DNA of 64,000 nt from Effrenium voratum (Eukaryota > Sar > Dinophyceae > Suessiales > Symbiodiniaceae), in NCBI GenBank assembly GCA_963377175.1, contig CAUJNA010000824.1, forward strand, positions 366,501 to 430,500. Reading direction: 5' to 3'. How positions within the stretch are numbered: position 1 is the first letter of the stretch; every line of letters begins with the position of its first letter. The notes beneath the pieces are model-generated. The model made no database searches. It saw nothing but the letters and a program-made list of their open reading frames with translations, and had not been told where the DNA came from. This document shows positions 36,301 to 50,463 of this stretch, piece after piece. The position numbers and the translations under genes are program-made.

Positions 36301-39300
36301 CAACGATGGGTTTGAGTCTACCCTGCAGTCAAAAAGTGGAGCTGAGCTTTTTTTGACTCCTCGTTTTTTTTCCTCCCCCCCCCCCCCCAATGTTTGAAGA
36401 CACCAAGTCAAGGTCAGGGGTTCTGTGTCCTCGTTTTGTTTTTTTTGAAGACACCAAGCCAAGCCCAGGGGTTCTCCTTTTGGGAGATATTTTTTTCGTT
36501 GTTTACATCGGGTTGCGAGGAATGCACCACTTCAAGCCGATGGAGGTCTTCCAGGGCGAGACCTCCAACGCCGTGATGCCGCCCGTCCGTTCCAAGCGAA
36601 TTCGCTTCGCGACTTCGCTCGGGGGTGTCTTGCGATCGGTGCGAGAGATGCGGGGAATCCGGGAAGTCTGAGAAGTGGCTCATGAATAGAAGAAACCCTA
36701 CAGTTTTTTGTTTTTTTTCAGGGGACCTCTGCACCATCCTACTGGTGGGTTCCTTTAAGGGGACCTCTGTTTTTTTTCTTCTTTTTTTCTGCCACGTTTC
36801 CTACCTGTCGCAGCAAGTCATGAGTCCATTGAGACCATTTGGTGGATGGAGATTGATGTCCACTAGCCAGTGGTGAGGGGTGTCCCTCCCTTATCACGGG
36901 AAGTTAGTTCCGTATTTGGGTTTGAATGTCGAAGGGGTCGAAGTCGGAAGGCCACGGAAAAAAGAGGAAGACAAATAAAAGCATTCAGTTTCGGGTGTTG
37001 GGGAGAGGTCGAATTCGTCAGCCGGGGAAGTGAGCGTGTCTTTGTTTGGCTCTGTCTTTTTGAGGCAACCCCAAGAATAAGTCGCTCCCCTTTGGATTTC
37101 ATTGAAGAAACACCCCATGTTTGGGGAGCCTGAAAAACAAACACACACAGACAACCGCTTGAAGCTTTTTGGCACGGGTTGAGAAGCAATACGTTTTTTT
37201 TTTTTTTTTAAGAAAGCAACATGTTGGTTGTGATTTTGGGTATGAAGCTTAATGAGTCCGATGGGCCCTTTGGTGGACATTCGGGGATTGATGCCCACCA
37301 ACCAGTGTTGAGGGGGGTTTCCTTATTTCAGTTCTGCCGCCTCTTTCGGCAACTCTTTGCCTGAAGACGTCGAAGTTGGGAACTTCTGTACATAAAGCCA
37401 GCCCCATGCGAATTGCAACTTCTCTTTGGTTTCCCTTTGACCCAATAGAGTGTTGATCCTTCTGCATTTTAAACGTGACACTGAGTTCTGCGGGTGTATA
37501 TCCAGGGAAGCAAAGGAAATCTTGACAGATGAATGAAGCCCGTATGGACTTACAACGCCCAGTTTGGGAGGGGCGTTTTTTGGGAGACTCGGGATTTGTT
37601 TGGTCCCACTAATGTTGACCCAGGATCTAAGTAGAACCCGTCCCATTAGGGGGGTGAATCCCCTCCAAAAGTGGTCTTTGGTTCCAAGCACTAAAAGGAA
37701 TTGAACACCCCCCGATGAAAATCAACCAGGACCCGCTTGGTTGATTCTCAAATGCCCAACGAAGCCAAAGTAGCTGCACGGCTTTTGGCTCATGTTTTTT
37801 TTTTTTTTTTAGTTTTTGTTGGTTCTGTTCATTTTTATTTTTTGGTTCTGTTTTATTTTTTACCGGGGGTCTGCAAAAAAACAGTCAGTTTTTCGCTACC
37901 ATACGAAGAGTAGAGATGGTAGAGTTGGTTTTGCCCCCAAACACGCTCCGGAAGTGCACAGGAGTTTGGCGAGACTACGTATTCATCTTCGAAAGACTCC
38001 CTACTCACTTCCGTGAGTCATGATATCCTCATGGTTATGGACAGTCTGGCAATGTTTGGCATAATGGACATATTTCTGCAATAGTTTTAGAGTGCCAAAG
38101 TTACGTCATGGCCTACATCGGCAACATGGAAAGGCTTATTGCCCACAACCGTAGCGTCCTTTCTCAACTCGTTTAAAAAGAGCAGGGTTGGGACGTGCTG
38201 TTCAAGCATGCTGAAACCAGTATTGGTTAAGCAACTCGTTCGGCATTCCTTGTTTTCGTAAGCCATGGTACATTTTGCCTAAACCAACTTTGCCAATCCT
38301 GCCAAAGAGTGGGCTTGTCTCTTTTTTCTTGCGGGGGGAGGGGGGAAATTGTGTTTGTCCTTTGGGTATCCCGTTAGAACCACAACGACAAAAATACAAC
38401 AAACGAAAAACAAGCCCCGAGCCCCGAGCCTTTCCCGTTCCGGAGAATCCAAGGCTGGCGCTGCTGGTCAACGACCTCAGGAACCCCCTCAGTGCAGGTG
38501 GGAGGGAGAAATCAGCCCTTACAACTGAAATGAGGGCGTATTTTCGGACCAAATACGTTCTCAAGATTGGGGACCGATTCCAGTGGTTTCCTTTTGGTTG
38601 CAGTTTCCCACAAAGGGGTCCCTTATTTGGAGAAACCCCCAAATAATCTGACCATAGGGCCGTTTTGGGTTGGTTTGCTTGGTTTCCAGATGGTAGATGA
38701 ACCAAGTAGGTAAACCAGGACTCACCCTTAATTTTCAAGCAAACCAGCCAAAAAGGACACCTATGGTTCTGACAAAATGACGACCAAGTCGAGGAGGTCC
38801 TTTTAGGGGCTCATGTTCGTTTCCCGGTGTTTCTTACAAGGGGGTCCCAGAGGGTTCATTCCTGAAGGATTGCCTATAGCTACTGACCTTCAAATTTTCA
38901 CCCAACCTCCTCTTATTTTCCCTTCAACTAACTCACTGGAGTTGGATCTCAAAACTTGGGAAGACCATGTTAGTGGTAAAGGTTGGATGTTTTTGGGCCA
39001 GTCCACCCAGGAAGCCCCTGAACAAAGAACATGTTCAAATCCTGCACAGCGAACCCATTTCCCTGTATGTGTGCGTCATTTTTTGAGGGTGCCCTTTGTT
39101 GGATGGTTTCAACAAGAATACCAGGAAAACAACCATATTTTGGGAGTCCCCTAACAAAAAGCCGAGCCACCCGTTTTTTGGGCCACCAAGTGGAAAGCAC
39201 CCGCCACGGATTTGTTTTTTCTTTTTTCTCGTCGCCAGGTCAGCCGAGCACGGCGTTGAAGAACCCCATGCAACTCTTCAGCGCCACTGCCTTTCACGGG

Positions 39301-42300
39301 GGCGCCTGGCGCACGGGGTACAAGTTCGGCACCATCGGCCCGCGCCTTTGCCTCCGAGCGAATGCGCGACCGCGAGATCGCGTGAGTCGCGAGTCATCCC
39401 CTTTGGCGATTCGCACCGCGATGGCCAGGGAATGAGGGGGATGATCCTTGTGAGCCATCCAACTGGTGGTTTCCTGTTCGGGGAGATTGTAGGTTCGGTG
39501 CGATCAGGGAAGGAGAATTGGAATGAGCCCCAGGAAAACCATCCAACTGGTGGTTTCCCTTTCAGGGAATCCCCTTCCGGTTGGCTCCCTTAAGAGGAAT
39601 CCTTACAATGGTTCAGGATCCCTACCACTTGATGACCATCCTGGTCCCCAAGTGAGCCATAATCAATCCCCATGAGTAAAATGATCTACCCGGAACATTC
39701 TAAAGAATTCAAAAGGCGAATATCCGCACCCATTTGTGGCAAGGGGAGTATCCCTTAACCTTTATTTGCCCAGGTTTTGAGAAGTGGCTCAAGTAAACTT
39801 GGGTGCTGTAGCGACCCCTCTGCGAAAAGTTGAACACTGTGTGTGGGTCCAATTCGGAAAATCCGCAAAGTGTCAACGCAAAAAAAACTGTTCAGTCCAA
39901 AGATCCGCTACCAAGTAGCCATAAAGTACCTGTTATAAGGATCCTTACCAGGGTCATGGTTCCCCTAGATGTATGGTCTTTTGACCTGCACACAACTTGG
40001 TGCTCATTAGGGAATGACCGTTCCGGGTGTTGGGAATGATGATCATGGGCCTTAGAAGTGGTGACCATGGCTTGCCCATGGCGAGTGAATCTGCCTATCT
40101 TGAGTGGAACTCAAAAACCTGATGCAGGTTCAAAGCGAATCAACCTGAAATAACTATCTGGTTTGCCTCATTTGGTACATAGTCAGGGTTCCAAAAGGTG
40201 ATCTCCTTGTATTTCCAGGTCCTTTGGGCAAGTAAGTCTCGGATTTTGGGGATGGATTCATGGCTGGTCTTGGGTGTACACTCGAAGGCCCCAGAGAGAC
40301 CTTTTGGACACAAAGCATCCAAAACCTCTCCGTGCAACATGTTTAGAGTCACGTTTCGCGGATTTGGACCCCCAAAAATGCGGTGTCCAATTCAATGTCC
40401 CTTTAAACCAACCTTAAATAGGCTTGTCGGGGTTCCGTAGATTGACAGATTTGTGTGGGCAACCTGAATCAGGGAGTTTGAACGACTTGGTTACGACTTG
40501 GGGACAACGCATCCACACAGCAGGTGGGTAGGTGCGGGGGGCTCATCCATTTCACTTGGTTCAGGATTTTGTCCACCCAGAGTATGATGTCGGACTAGAT
40601 TTGCCATGTTTTTTGATTGCACGGTTTTAAAGGGAACTGGTTCTGACAGGAAGAAAGACAATCTATGTTTTAGTGGCACCCAGCAAGTGACGATTTTGTT
40701 TGCTGCCCCCTTGTTTGCCATGCTCAAAACGTTTCACTTCGGGTAGGGACAGTCATAGACCCATTCGTTTGCGGGGAATTTCACTTGCTGAGTTACTGGA
40801 ATTAAGCTTTTTGGGAAGACCAGCTTCGTGGTAAATGAAATCTTTTGGCCAATCCAATTGATCGGAAGTCAGAACAATAAAAAAATACCATCAATCACGG
40901 ACACCATGACTATGACCCACATAAGTCACGTAGCACTTCGGATGGCACACAGTTGGGCCAGGCCGGAAACCAGCCTTTGGTTTGCGAGGCAAACCAAAAG
41001 GATTGAACACCAATGGTTTTGGGGGTTGCCTAGCAATATGCATGAATTTACTAGGCAACCCCTAGTTTTGGGCGGTTTTCCTAGTTCTACTTTCAGGTGT
41101 TCGGCGGTGGCGTACATCGTGGCCTCCATCATTGTGCCCTCTTGGCTGGTGCTCTACTCGAGCATCCAATTCTTCGCATGGTCTTGGGAGCCTCGATCTC
41201 AGGGTAAGATGCGGCGGGGCGAAGGCGTCTTAAAGAGACGCCGGTTAATTAATGCATTTTTTTTTAAACCTCCGTTTGCTGAAGACTATTCTTTCTGTTC
41301 TCCTGTTGGGTTGAAAGGGAATCTACTACTGGAAATATGCTTATTTTATCCATGAAACTGAAGCAAGAGAAGCCAGAAGGCACACCGTCATTTTGCGGTC
41401 CCCGATTTTGACGCAAGGCTTATGGCTGACCATTCGCTACAACTGCACACTTGAGAATGTGAGCCCATATTTGAAGCTTCCACCAATAGAAGGATCCTTT
41501 GACAGGTGACCTTGCTGCGAGCTTTATGAGGAGTCTCTTTTGTTGAGGACGGGTGTTGGCTTGCTGTCAGGCTATTTAGTTTAGGTCCCTGGCCGGTGTG
41601 TTTAATATCGCTCGAACGGCTTGGGGGATTTGAGGTTTGAGTGGAGTGAGCTTTGGTTTGGTTGGGTTGGGTTGCTAGATTTGCGGGTTAATGTTGACCC
41701 CAGATGAATCCATCCGACAAAGCGTGTACCCCTCCAATAGTTCTGAATCTCCACTAAACCAGGAGCATCATGATCTCCCAGGGAAATCCATGTACTTTCA
41801 ATCAAAAGGACACCCATCTGGGCGAATTATAACGACCTCACACGACCTCACCGCAAATGGTAGTTTATGAGGGGAACAGCCCCCGAGCCACCTTATTTCG
41901 GGCTTGTGAAATATTATAATTCACCCAGAAAAATGAGAGGTTTCCTCTTGGGTTTTGCTCTCAGCCCGAGGCCACCCTTCAAACCACGCGCCCGTATGTT
42001 CTTTGTACCCTTCTTGTGGTATCCCAGAGGCAGCGTCCAAACATGGTGTTGTTGGGAAACATTGGAAACATTTCTGCTTGCACCAACCTCGAAGTTCACA
42101 GCTTTGTCCATCCGAGGCGCTGTTCATGGTGGCCACTCAAGGAGCGGCTGCCGCCGAGGACGGAGCCGGGGGATTGCGCGGGGTGCGGAAGCGTGTGGCT
42201 CGCAATGCCATGCGCAAGGTGTTTTGTTTTTTTCCTAGGCACCCAGTTCGGATGAGTGGAACACAAACACTAGGGCTAGTCTTTTACTGGGTTTGGTCCC

Positions 42301-44989
42301 CCTATTGAGTGGTTGGAGTCGTTGGTTGGAGTGGTTGGTTGTTTGGTTGTTTGGTTGGCTGGTCAGTTGGTTGGCCGGTCAGTTGGTTGGCTGGTATCCG
42401 TAGGCAGGTGGTTAGGTTGTTGGTTGGTATCCGTAGGTTGGTTGGTTCGTTGGTTGGTTGGTCGGTCGGTCGGTCGGTCGGTTGGCAACCGTTGTAGTTT
42501 GGTTGGTAGGTTGTTCCCTTTTTTCCCGTTCTTTGTTGGGGGTTCTTTTTAAGGTCAAGAGGGTGCCGTTTCCCCACGGCCACTTGGTTTTCGGAGCTTC
42601 ACAACAAGAAGGGAGCGGCGCCGAAAACCCCGCCGTGGGCCATTTTAGGCGGTTCTACCGTATACCGAGGGCTACAGAACTATGATGATAGAAGTGCAAC
42701 ACGCAATGGTTTTGGGCGCTGCTCAAGTGGGAAGCCACCCCCTAAAACAATGACGTTGGAGGAGCAGACTTGCGAACTTGTTTTGTTGTAGAACTCTGCT
42801 GGAAATAACCACCACGAGGGGTACATGTTCCAGACCCCATGTGCAACACTCAGGAGCTGAATGTCCAATTTCTAGTCGTACGGCTCCCATTCTCTTGCAG
42901 CATCCTTCTCTTCTGAAATTGGGCCACACCTTAAGGAGAATAGGTGGTTTCTGTTCAAAGAAATATGTTTGAAAAGAATGTGGGCTGAACTCTTTGACAT
43001 GGTGTGCTTCTTTGCTTTGCCGGGTTTGCGGGCTTGTCCAACCGTGGTAAACATGTCGGCCAAGCTGGACCGGGACACATGAGAATTCATTCCGAAAAGG
43101 CGTAGATTGGAACAGGTCGATTGTGTCCTTGAATGCCAAGTTGCTTCGGCATGGGGGAAATTTATTTGAGAGCTGGAAGCTTTTATGCTTCGGTTCAAAA
43201 TGAGGCCGCCGAGCGTGGGAGGGTCACCCAAACGGACCAAACTGGTTTATATAACACTAAGACAGTTGGGCTCTGGAGCCAATGTTGATTTAAACATCAG
43301 CTTTTGGTTGCCAAGACTGATTGAGTTTCTTTCCCAGCACATCGTTTTTGTTTTTCATGTCCAACACCTCCAAAGAGATTCTTGGGATGCTCTTTCAGTC
43401 ACGTTGCTTGGACATCTCCAGACCACCGAATCCTAGCACAAACTCCGGCGGGACCCCCGACAGCGCTTTTTTTTTTTTTCCGGGAGGTTTGGGAGCCAGG
43501 AGGGTCCCAGAATCCCAAAATGGGTTGCCCAGGTAAATGGAAACAATGGCTACAACCTGCGGTCCAATTCCTGGTGGCTTTATGTTGACACATGCCCAGG
43601 CTGTGGGTCAAAACCAGTGGTACCATTTTGGGGTCGGTGCACCACCCATTTTAGAACCTATTCTAGTGGGGATTGGGATGTTCACTGGGGGCCAACCGGC
43701 CTTTCGATCCATGACACAGGACACCATCTCCATCTTTACGTACCTTCAGCTATTGGAGGTCCTGCATGCCGCGCTGGGTATGGCCGCCTGGCTTGAGATT
43801 TTTTCCGAAAGATCAACACATGGCTGTGGCTCAAAAAAAAATGGAGACCAAAATGGCACCTTGGTAGATGGAACCAAACCATGTGTAACCCTGGCTCTTT
43901 TATTTTGAGCCACACCCACATGGCACCAGCAAGAAAAAGAAATAAAACAATCCCACAGCAAACATGACACCCAAGCACCCCCTGGTTTCGGGGAGGGCCC
44001 GTTTCTGCTTTGCTTTTGTGGCAGAAGGGTGGGGAGACGTTCTTTTGTCGGCTCCCTTACCCTCGGATAGTTTTGGCGGAGTCAAGAGGAGGCTCGGATT
44101 CGTAGGGTTTGTTTTCTTTTTGGTAAGGCTCGTCCCTTTGCAGCCTCCGGTAAATCAAACAGTGGACTGAGTTCGGGGTCGAACGGGTCCAATGCGAGTG
44201 TGTTTGTTGTTGGTGGGTACCCTTTTGGGGGTCGGTTCAAAGTTAACCGCCCAGTTGGGTTCCGCTACCCTCTTTCCACTGGAAGTGGAACATCGGCGGC
44301 TCCCAACCAGCGTCCATAGGGAGGGTACTCTTCCCGAGGAAGGTAGAGCCTGCCCAACCCCGGTCGTCAGCTTCCATGACAGGGGCCGGTTTCTTGTTGT
44401 TCTTTCTTTTTTCTTTCGGTTGGGGGGGACTTTTGTTGTTGTTGTCGGGTTTGGGGTCCGATTCCTAAATGGCTGTGGGTCAAAACCAATGGTGCCATTT
44501 TGGGGTGCACCACCCATTTTAGAACCAATTTTAGTGGGGATTGGGATGTTCACTTGGGGGTACGGGGTTTTGACCCATGGCCAAACAAAAGAGGGAGCAA
44601 CGTCTTCCAACCGCCGGCGACTCGAACGTGTCGTTTTTTCAGGTGCCCTCAAACCCGTTGACCACCGCCATGCAGATCAGCTCCCGGGTGGGCCTGGTGC
44701 AGGCAGGGCTCATAGGACCAAAGGGGAGATTGGAGATCCGGACAGCTGGCTGTTGTCCTGAAACCCGGATGGGTGTTGGGCATGGCTTAAGATTTAAGAG
44801 CTGGGGTTACGCGGGAATGTTAGTCTTTGGTTCCATTTACCAAGGTGCCATTTTGGTCTCCATTCTTTTTGAGCCACAGCCATATTGGGACCTCCTCCAA
44901 ACGTAGCACTTGAAGAGGGCACCTGGAAGGTAAGTTTCCTCTTAACGGAGCCTGTGCGGTGCTATGTTCGTGGCCTTCGCGTGTGCGTG

Positions 44990-45057
<68 letters not shown>

Positions 45058-45335
45058 TGGGTGGGTGGGTGGGTGGGTGGGTGGGTGGGTGGGTGGGTGG
45101 GTGGGTGGGTGGGTGGGTGGGTGGGTGGTGGGTGGGTGGGTGGGTGGGTCTGTCTGTGTGTCTGTGTGTCTGTCTCTGTGTCTGTGTGTCTGTGTGTCTG
45201 TGTGTCTGTGTGTCTGTGTGTCTGTGTGTCTGTGTGTCTGTGTGTCTGTGTGTCTGTGTGTCTGTGTGTCTGTGTGTGTGTCTGTGTGTCTGTGTGTCTG
45301 CGTGTCTGCGTGTCTGCGTGTCTGCGTGTCTGCGT

Positions 45336-45376
<41 letters not shown>

Positions 45377-45377
45377 T

Positions 45378-45448
<71 letters not shown>

Positions 45449-45597
45449 TGTCTGTGTCTGTGTCTGTGTCTGTGTCTGTGTCTGTGTCTGTGTCTGTGTC
45501 TGTGTCTGTGTCGGTGTCTGTGTCTGTGTCTGTGTCTGTGTCTGTGTCTGTGTCTGTGTCTGTGTCTGTGTCTGTGTCTGTGTCTGTGTGTGTGCAA

Positions 45598-45628
<31 letters not shown>

Positions 45629-48600
45629 TGGGTGGGTGGGTGGGTGGGTGGGTGGGTGTGTGGGTGTGGGTGTGTGTCTGTGTGTTTCTTTCTGCCGGGA
45701 TGAGCTTGTTCTTTTTTGGTGGTAAACATATCGCCTTTTGTGGCCCATGATTTTTCTCAGGATCGGGGATGATGCGAGATTAGACATCTTGGGTGCCCTG
45801 TGGTGAGGAATGTGCGTGTCTTCGGCTTGAAAGGGTGGGGGGCAAAGGCTGGGTTTGAAACCCCAAACCACCAATCCAAACCAACAACTTAGGGCATTCT
45901 GAGGTCTGTTTGAATCCATAAGCCACCAATCCAAGCCAACAACTTAGGGCATTATGGCGTCTGTTTGATTCCCCAAATCACCAATCCAAACCACCAATCA
46001 ACAGCCATCTGAGGTGGGTTTGAATTCCCCTGTAAATACCAACAAAGCATGGTTTCAACCATGGTTTCTCAGGTGATACAAAATGGATTTCGCAACCATC
46101 CACCGTATGTGTTTGCCACACGTGGGGTCCTCGAGCGCCAGATCGTGGCCTGCGCGAGAAGCGCCAGCAGCTGGGCGGCGATGCTGCCTTGGATGCCGCC
46201 GGGCTGAGACTTCAGTCGGTGAGTTGGGCGGGGGGCGAGTATATGGCTGTGGGTCAAAATCCCGTAGCCCCACACATGAGTGGCTTCCTTTTGGATTCCC
46301 TTCTGAAGCCATCCAACAAAGGGTACCTCGCAAAATAGCAACACACCCATATGGCCATGGTCAAAATCCAAATCGGTCACGCCCCAGTGAACATCCGATA
46401 CAATCCAACCACTCAATTAGGTTCTAAAACGGGTGGTGAATTCACCTACTCCAAAATGGCACCATTGGTGTTGGCCCACAGCCATATCTTTCCATGGGAG
46501 GCTTCCAGTTGCGAGAGAATATTGTTCATTTCCCCCCCCTTCTAGTGGTTTTCATGGGGTATCGCACCAGACATGGGGCATTCCATGGATTCGTATGCCA
46601 AGCTGTTTTCTCCCCCGTTTAAAGGGAATCGAGTTCGCTGGACATATTATATTTGATCATTTTTCCCGGGGCTTCAGCAACTGGTTTGGTTTATACCCGG
46701 TGTGGTTTTCCATATGCCAAGGTTCCCCCCCCCCCTCCCGTTGGTTTGAAAGGGAATCTATCACTGCTGGAAATATGTAGATGTCTTTAGGCAGGGAGGG
46801 ATTTGATATACCCTGGCTTTTTGTCCACGGGGTATGCCAAGGGAAACATTAACCCCCTCCAAAGAAAACATATATCCAGTAATGAAACAGCAGACACACG
46901 CTGGTAAATGAAGGCAATGGGACCAGGCACCTTTCAGGTGGTTTTTGGTTGCTTTGGTTTCCTTTGTGGGGAATATCCGCATTAGGTACCCTAAAACGGT
47001 TTTTTGAGGGGATACCGAAGGAACACTCACAATTTAGGGGTCCCCTCAGAGACAACCCATATTTCCCCCTGAAACATCCCGCGCAATGGAATTCAGCCAA
47101 GGGCTGAACGGACGAGGACGATGCTTCAGATTTTCCGGGGAACAACTCGTAAGCTGTGTGCACTCTACCAAGCAGGCAAAGAGGAAAGTTCCATGCTTGA
47201 TGAGTTTATTGATGTCCGCTGAGCAGTCCGAAACTTTGCGTTGGATAATCTTTAACCTCTAACTTTTTGGGAAGAAAGCCCAAACTCGTTGTAACCCATG
47301 TCCACGGGGGTTGATTCCCCTTGTTCTTCCACCTCTGGGTTGGGCAACTTTCTGGGGAGAAGGGGCCCTGAACAGAACGGGGAGGGCGACTTTCGGCTCG
47401 GTGGCTTCCCCACACGACAGAAAGCAGCAAACCCACACCCACCCACACACGCACAATATGGGTTCCCCTTTTTTTCCAGAGTCACTTTCCCCAACAGCCA
47501 CACACACACACACACGTGACACACATACAACGGGTCCCTTTCTATATTTTTCCAGGGTCACGTTCCCAACAACTTTCTTCCTTTTTCTCTCGCGAGCGTC
47601 ATTTGAAACCCGAATTGACAGAGGACGCTGTTCATGGTGGCCTGGAGCATCACGGAGGTGATCCGGTACCTGCCGCTGGGCGCGCCAGAATCAATGTCTC
47701 GGTTTTCCCTTTTGCTTGCTGGGGATTCCCTTAAAGGAACCCATAGGTTGGATGGTCTATAGGGGTCATTCCCTCATTCCCTGCTGAGCACCAGCAAGCT
47801 CTTTGAGGGAAGGGCAGCCTCTCTTTGGTAGAACCACCCTACTGAAATTGCTGAAATGGGTGGCTTCGCTTTTTGTTGGAGGGTACCCCCTTATTGGTGG
47901 TTTTTTGAAGGAAAACCAAAAGGACAACGGACATCCATTTTGGGGGTACCTCAAAAAAAGACGCTCCGCCCTGGGGAAAAGTTTGATTGAGTCCCAGCCA
48001 AGAGGTGGATGCTGGGCCTCTTGACTCTATGGTTTTTGGGTAGATCAGTTGATTTTGGCTGCCCCTTCGGTGAAAATTTGAATTGGTCTTCATTTGGATT
48101 TGACCCCCACTCCCCAATGACCATGGGTAACCTTTTCCCATTTAGCGGCACCTATCATATTATTTGTAGTGGTTTCCCCCAACATCCCGTGTATCACGGA
48201 CCTTTTGATCAACCCCCAACCCCAGAACATCACCAAATCGGGCTCCAAGTTACCAATTAGAGGGAAGCTGATTACTCGCAGGTTTTGGAGTGCAACTCGC
48301 TTGTCAATCTTGTCCTTATGCCAACAGGGTAGTCCTTTTCAGCTAGTGTCCCAGCTCTTGGTCTAACCGTTCACTCACATCCTTTCATGACCCCCTCCCT
48401 TTCGCCTTTGTATCTAGGATTAGGTGAGAAAGGGAGAAGAAGCTGATGGATGGTTCTCAGTCAAAAACGTGGACCAATCCCAGGTCCCGTTAGCACATTT
48501 GTCAAAGCGAGATCAGCAGTTCTGGTTTTCGTTTCGGGGTTACCCCGTATAGGTTCCTCTGTTAGTTTCTGATGTGGGTATGGGGCAACTAGGTCCCCCA

Positions 48601-50430
48601 GTAGTGCCCTTTAGTCTATTTTGGGGGAGGGTCCCCCTACTGCAATAGACTGCAGAAAAAAAGGGTACCCTTATTCTAACCTCTCTACTGGAGGACCTAG
48701 GCAAAATTGATTACAGACCTGTTGGCAAATGGACGCAGTGACAGGAAACAACAAGAGCGTGGGATTCTGATCTGATCTGCAAACACGACCTTCAGTCTGC
48801 ACTTCCATGCGACCCCTCATCGCCGTGTTTGGCGATTTGTGTGCCCCTTTTGGAAGAACAAGTCGCCAGGGCATCGGGAAAAAAGGGTCCTGTTTTTGAC
48901 ACTACATGTCCATTACCCGCGAAACAACCATGGAACATGAAAGCGACCCTTTCCTCTAGGGACCCTCTTTCAGGTTTCATATTTTTTTAGTGGATTGCGT
49001 CTTGATGGGGCAATTTTGTCTTTTCAAAGCGGACAGCAAGGGACACCTCGTCCATCCCGACTCTTGCCAAGTCCCCCACCCCCCTCAAGAATGCAAGAAG
49101 CGATGGTGTTCCTTCAGGGGTCTTCTTGATTTGGGCAAGCTCTGGCATCACCGACTGGGGGAAAAGTACTTTTTGTTCAAGATCCTTGTCTAGGTGTTGA
49201 AGTATCATCATTCCTTGGTTGGCGTGTGCTGCCTGAACCTTTCAACCTGTTGTTGTTGCATAGGTAAGTATGTGTCCTTACCAGCACGCAGACATGCTTT
49301 TGCGACCAAGTTCAACCATACGTTGCACTGGTGGACACTTGCATTGGCAAGCCAAGCTCTGGTTCGCGTCACTTGATGCGAACATGTTCTTGGGTTCTCA
49401 AGTTTGTACTTTTGCGGGGGGTTCCTATTTGCTTCCCCCATGTGGAGGAACAACTTAAAGACGTTTTGATGCAAGGGACCCACTAATTTGGGCACCATGT
49501 GTAGCGCGTTGCCGTACACTTAGCAGCGAATCATACTGAACTAAGACGAAGGTAACCATTTCAGGGACTCCCATTTTTGAGAAACACCCAATAGGAGCTT
49601 TGGGATTGTTTCCCTACAAACCACGAAAGAGGGTACTTCTATCCGGGCTTACTGAGAACTAACATGGGTGTGGCTCAAAAAAGAACAGCTGGGGCAAACC
49701 GCACTTTGTTGTCGTACACCTTTTCTCACTTCCTGAGTTCTGGACTTTAGTCACTTTTCGGGAAGCCCATTTTAGTGGCGAATCAAAAGTTTGTTTACTT
49801 TTTTGGGCCACTCGACTGGATCGGAAGTGAGTTCGGGTGCCCAAAATGTGGTGTCCATTTCTGAGGAGGGAATGAGGGAATGAATCTAGGGATTCCCTCA
49901 AAGGAAACCACCACCTGGATGGTTTCTCTTGGGGTCATTCCATTTCTCATTCCCCGCATCTCTCGCACCGATCGCAAGTTGTTGTTGGTTGCCCTAGAAA
50001 TCAAATCCTGAGTACCTTGGCCGGGTCTTGTCCCATGCCGGGTCCGCACCCAGGTACTACGCCCTGAACACCGCAGGGGTGAACCTGCCGCCTTTGACCT
50101 GGCTGCGGTACAGCACCTTTCTGGCGCTGTACCCCCTGGGAGTCGCAGGCGCGGCCTCGGAACCTTGAGGTGACGCTTCGACCGAACCCAGTCGTGCTGC
50201 GGATTCGGACTCGGATCGTCCGAACCAACCATGGCCAGCAAAAAGCGTGGGCTTTCCTTGTGGTTTGCCGTCCGGCGTTCCTTTAAAGGCACAAGAAAGG
50301 GGGTACCAACTCACAAAAGGGATGCGCCCATATCCAAACCACCTGGTGGGCTTCTTTTTTGGTGGTTTCAAAGGGAAACCAACAGGACACAAGCAACTTG
50401 CTGGTGCGATGGGTAGGGAATGACCGTTTC

Positions 50431-50463
<33 letters not shown>

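Noticed and set aside
44942..45934. Long open frames (253 to 330 codons) on both strands rich in Cys-Val, Thr-His or Thr-Gln
   Set aside because: They translate a simple-repeat array with no stops in several frames; no gene.
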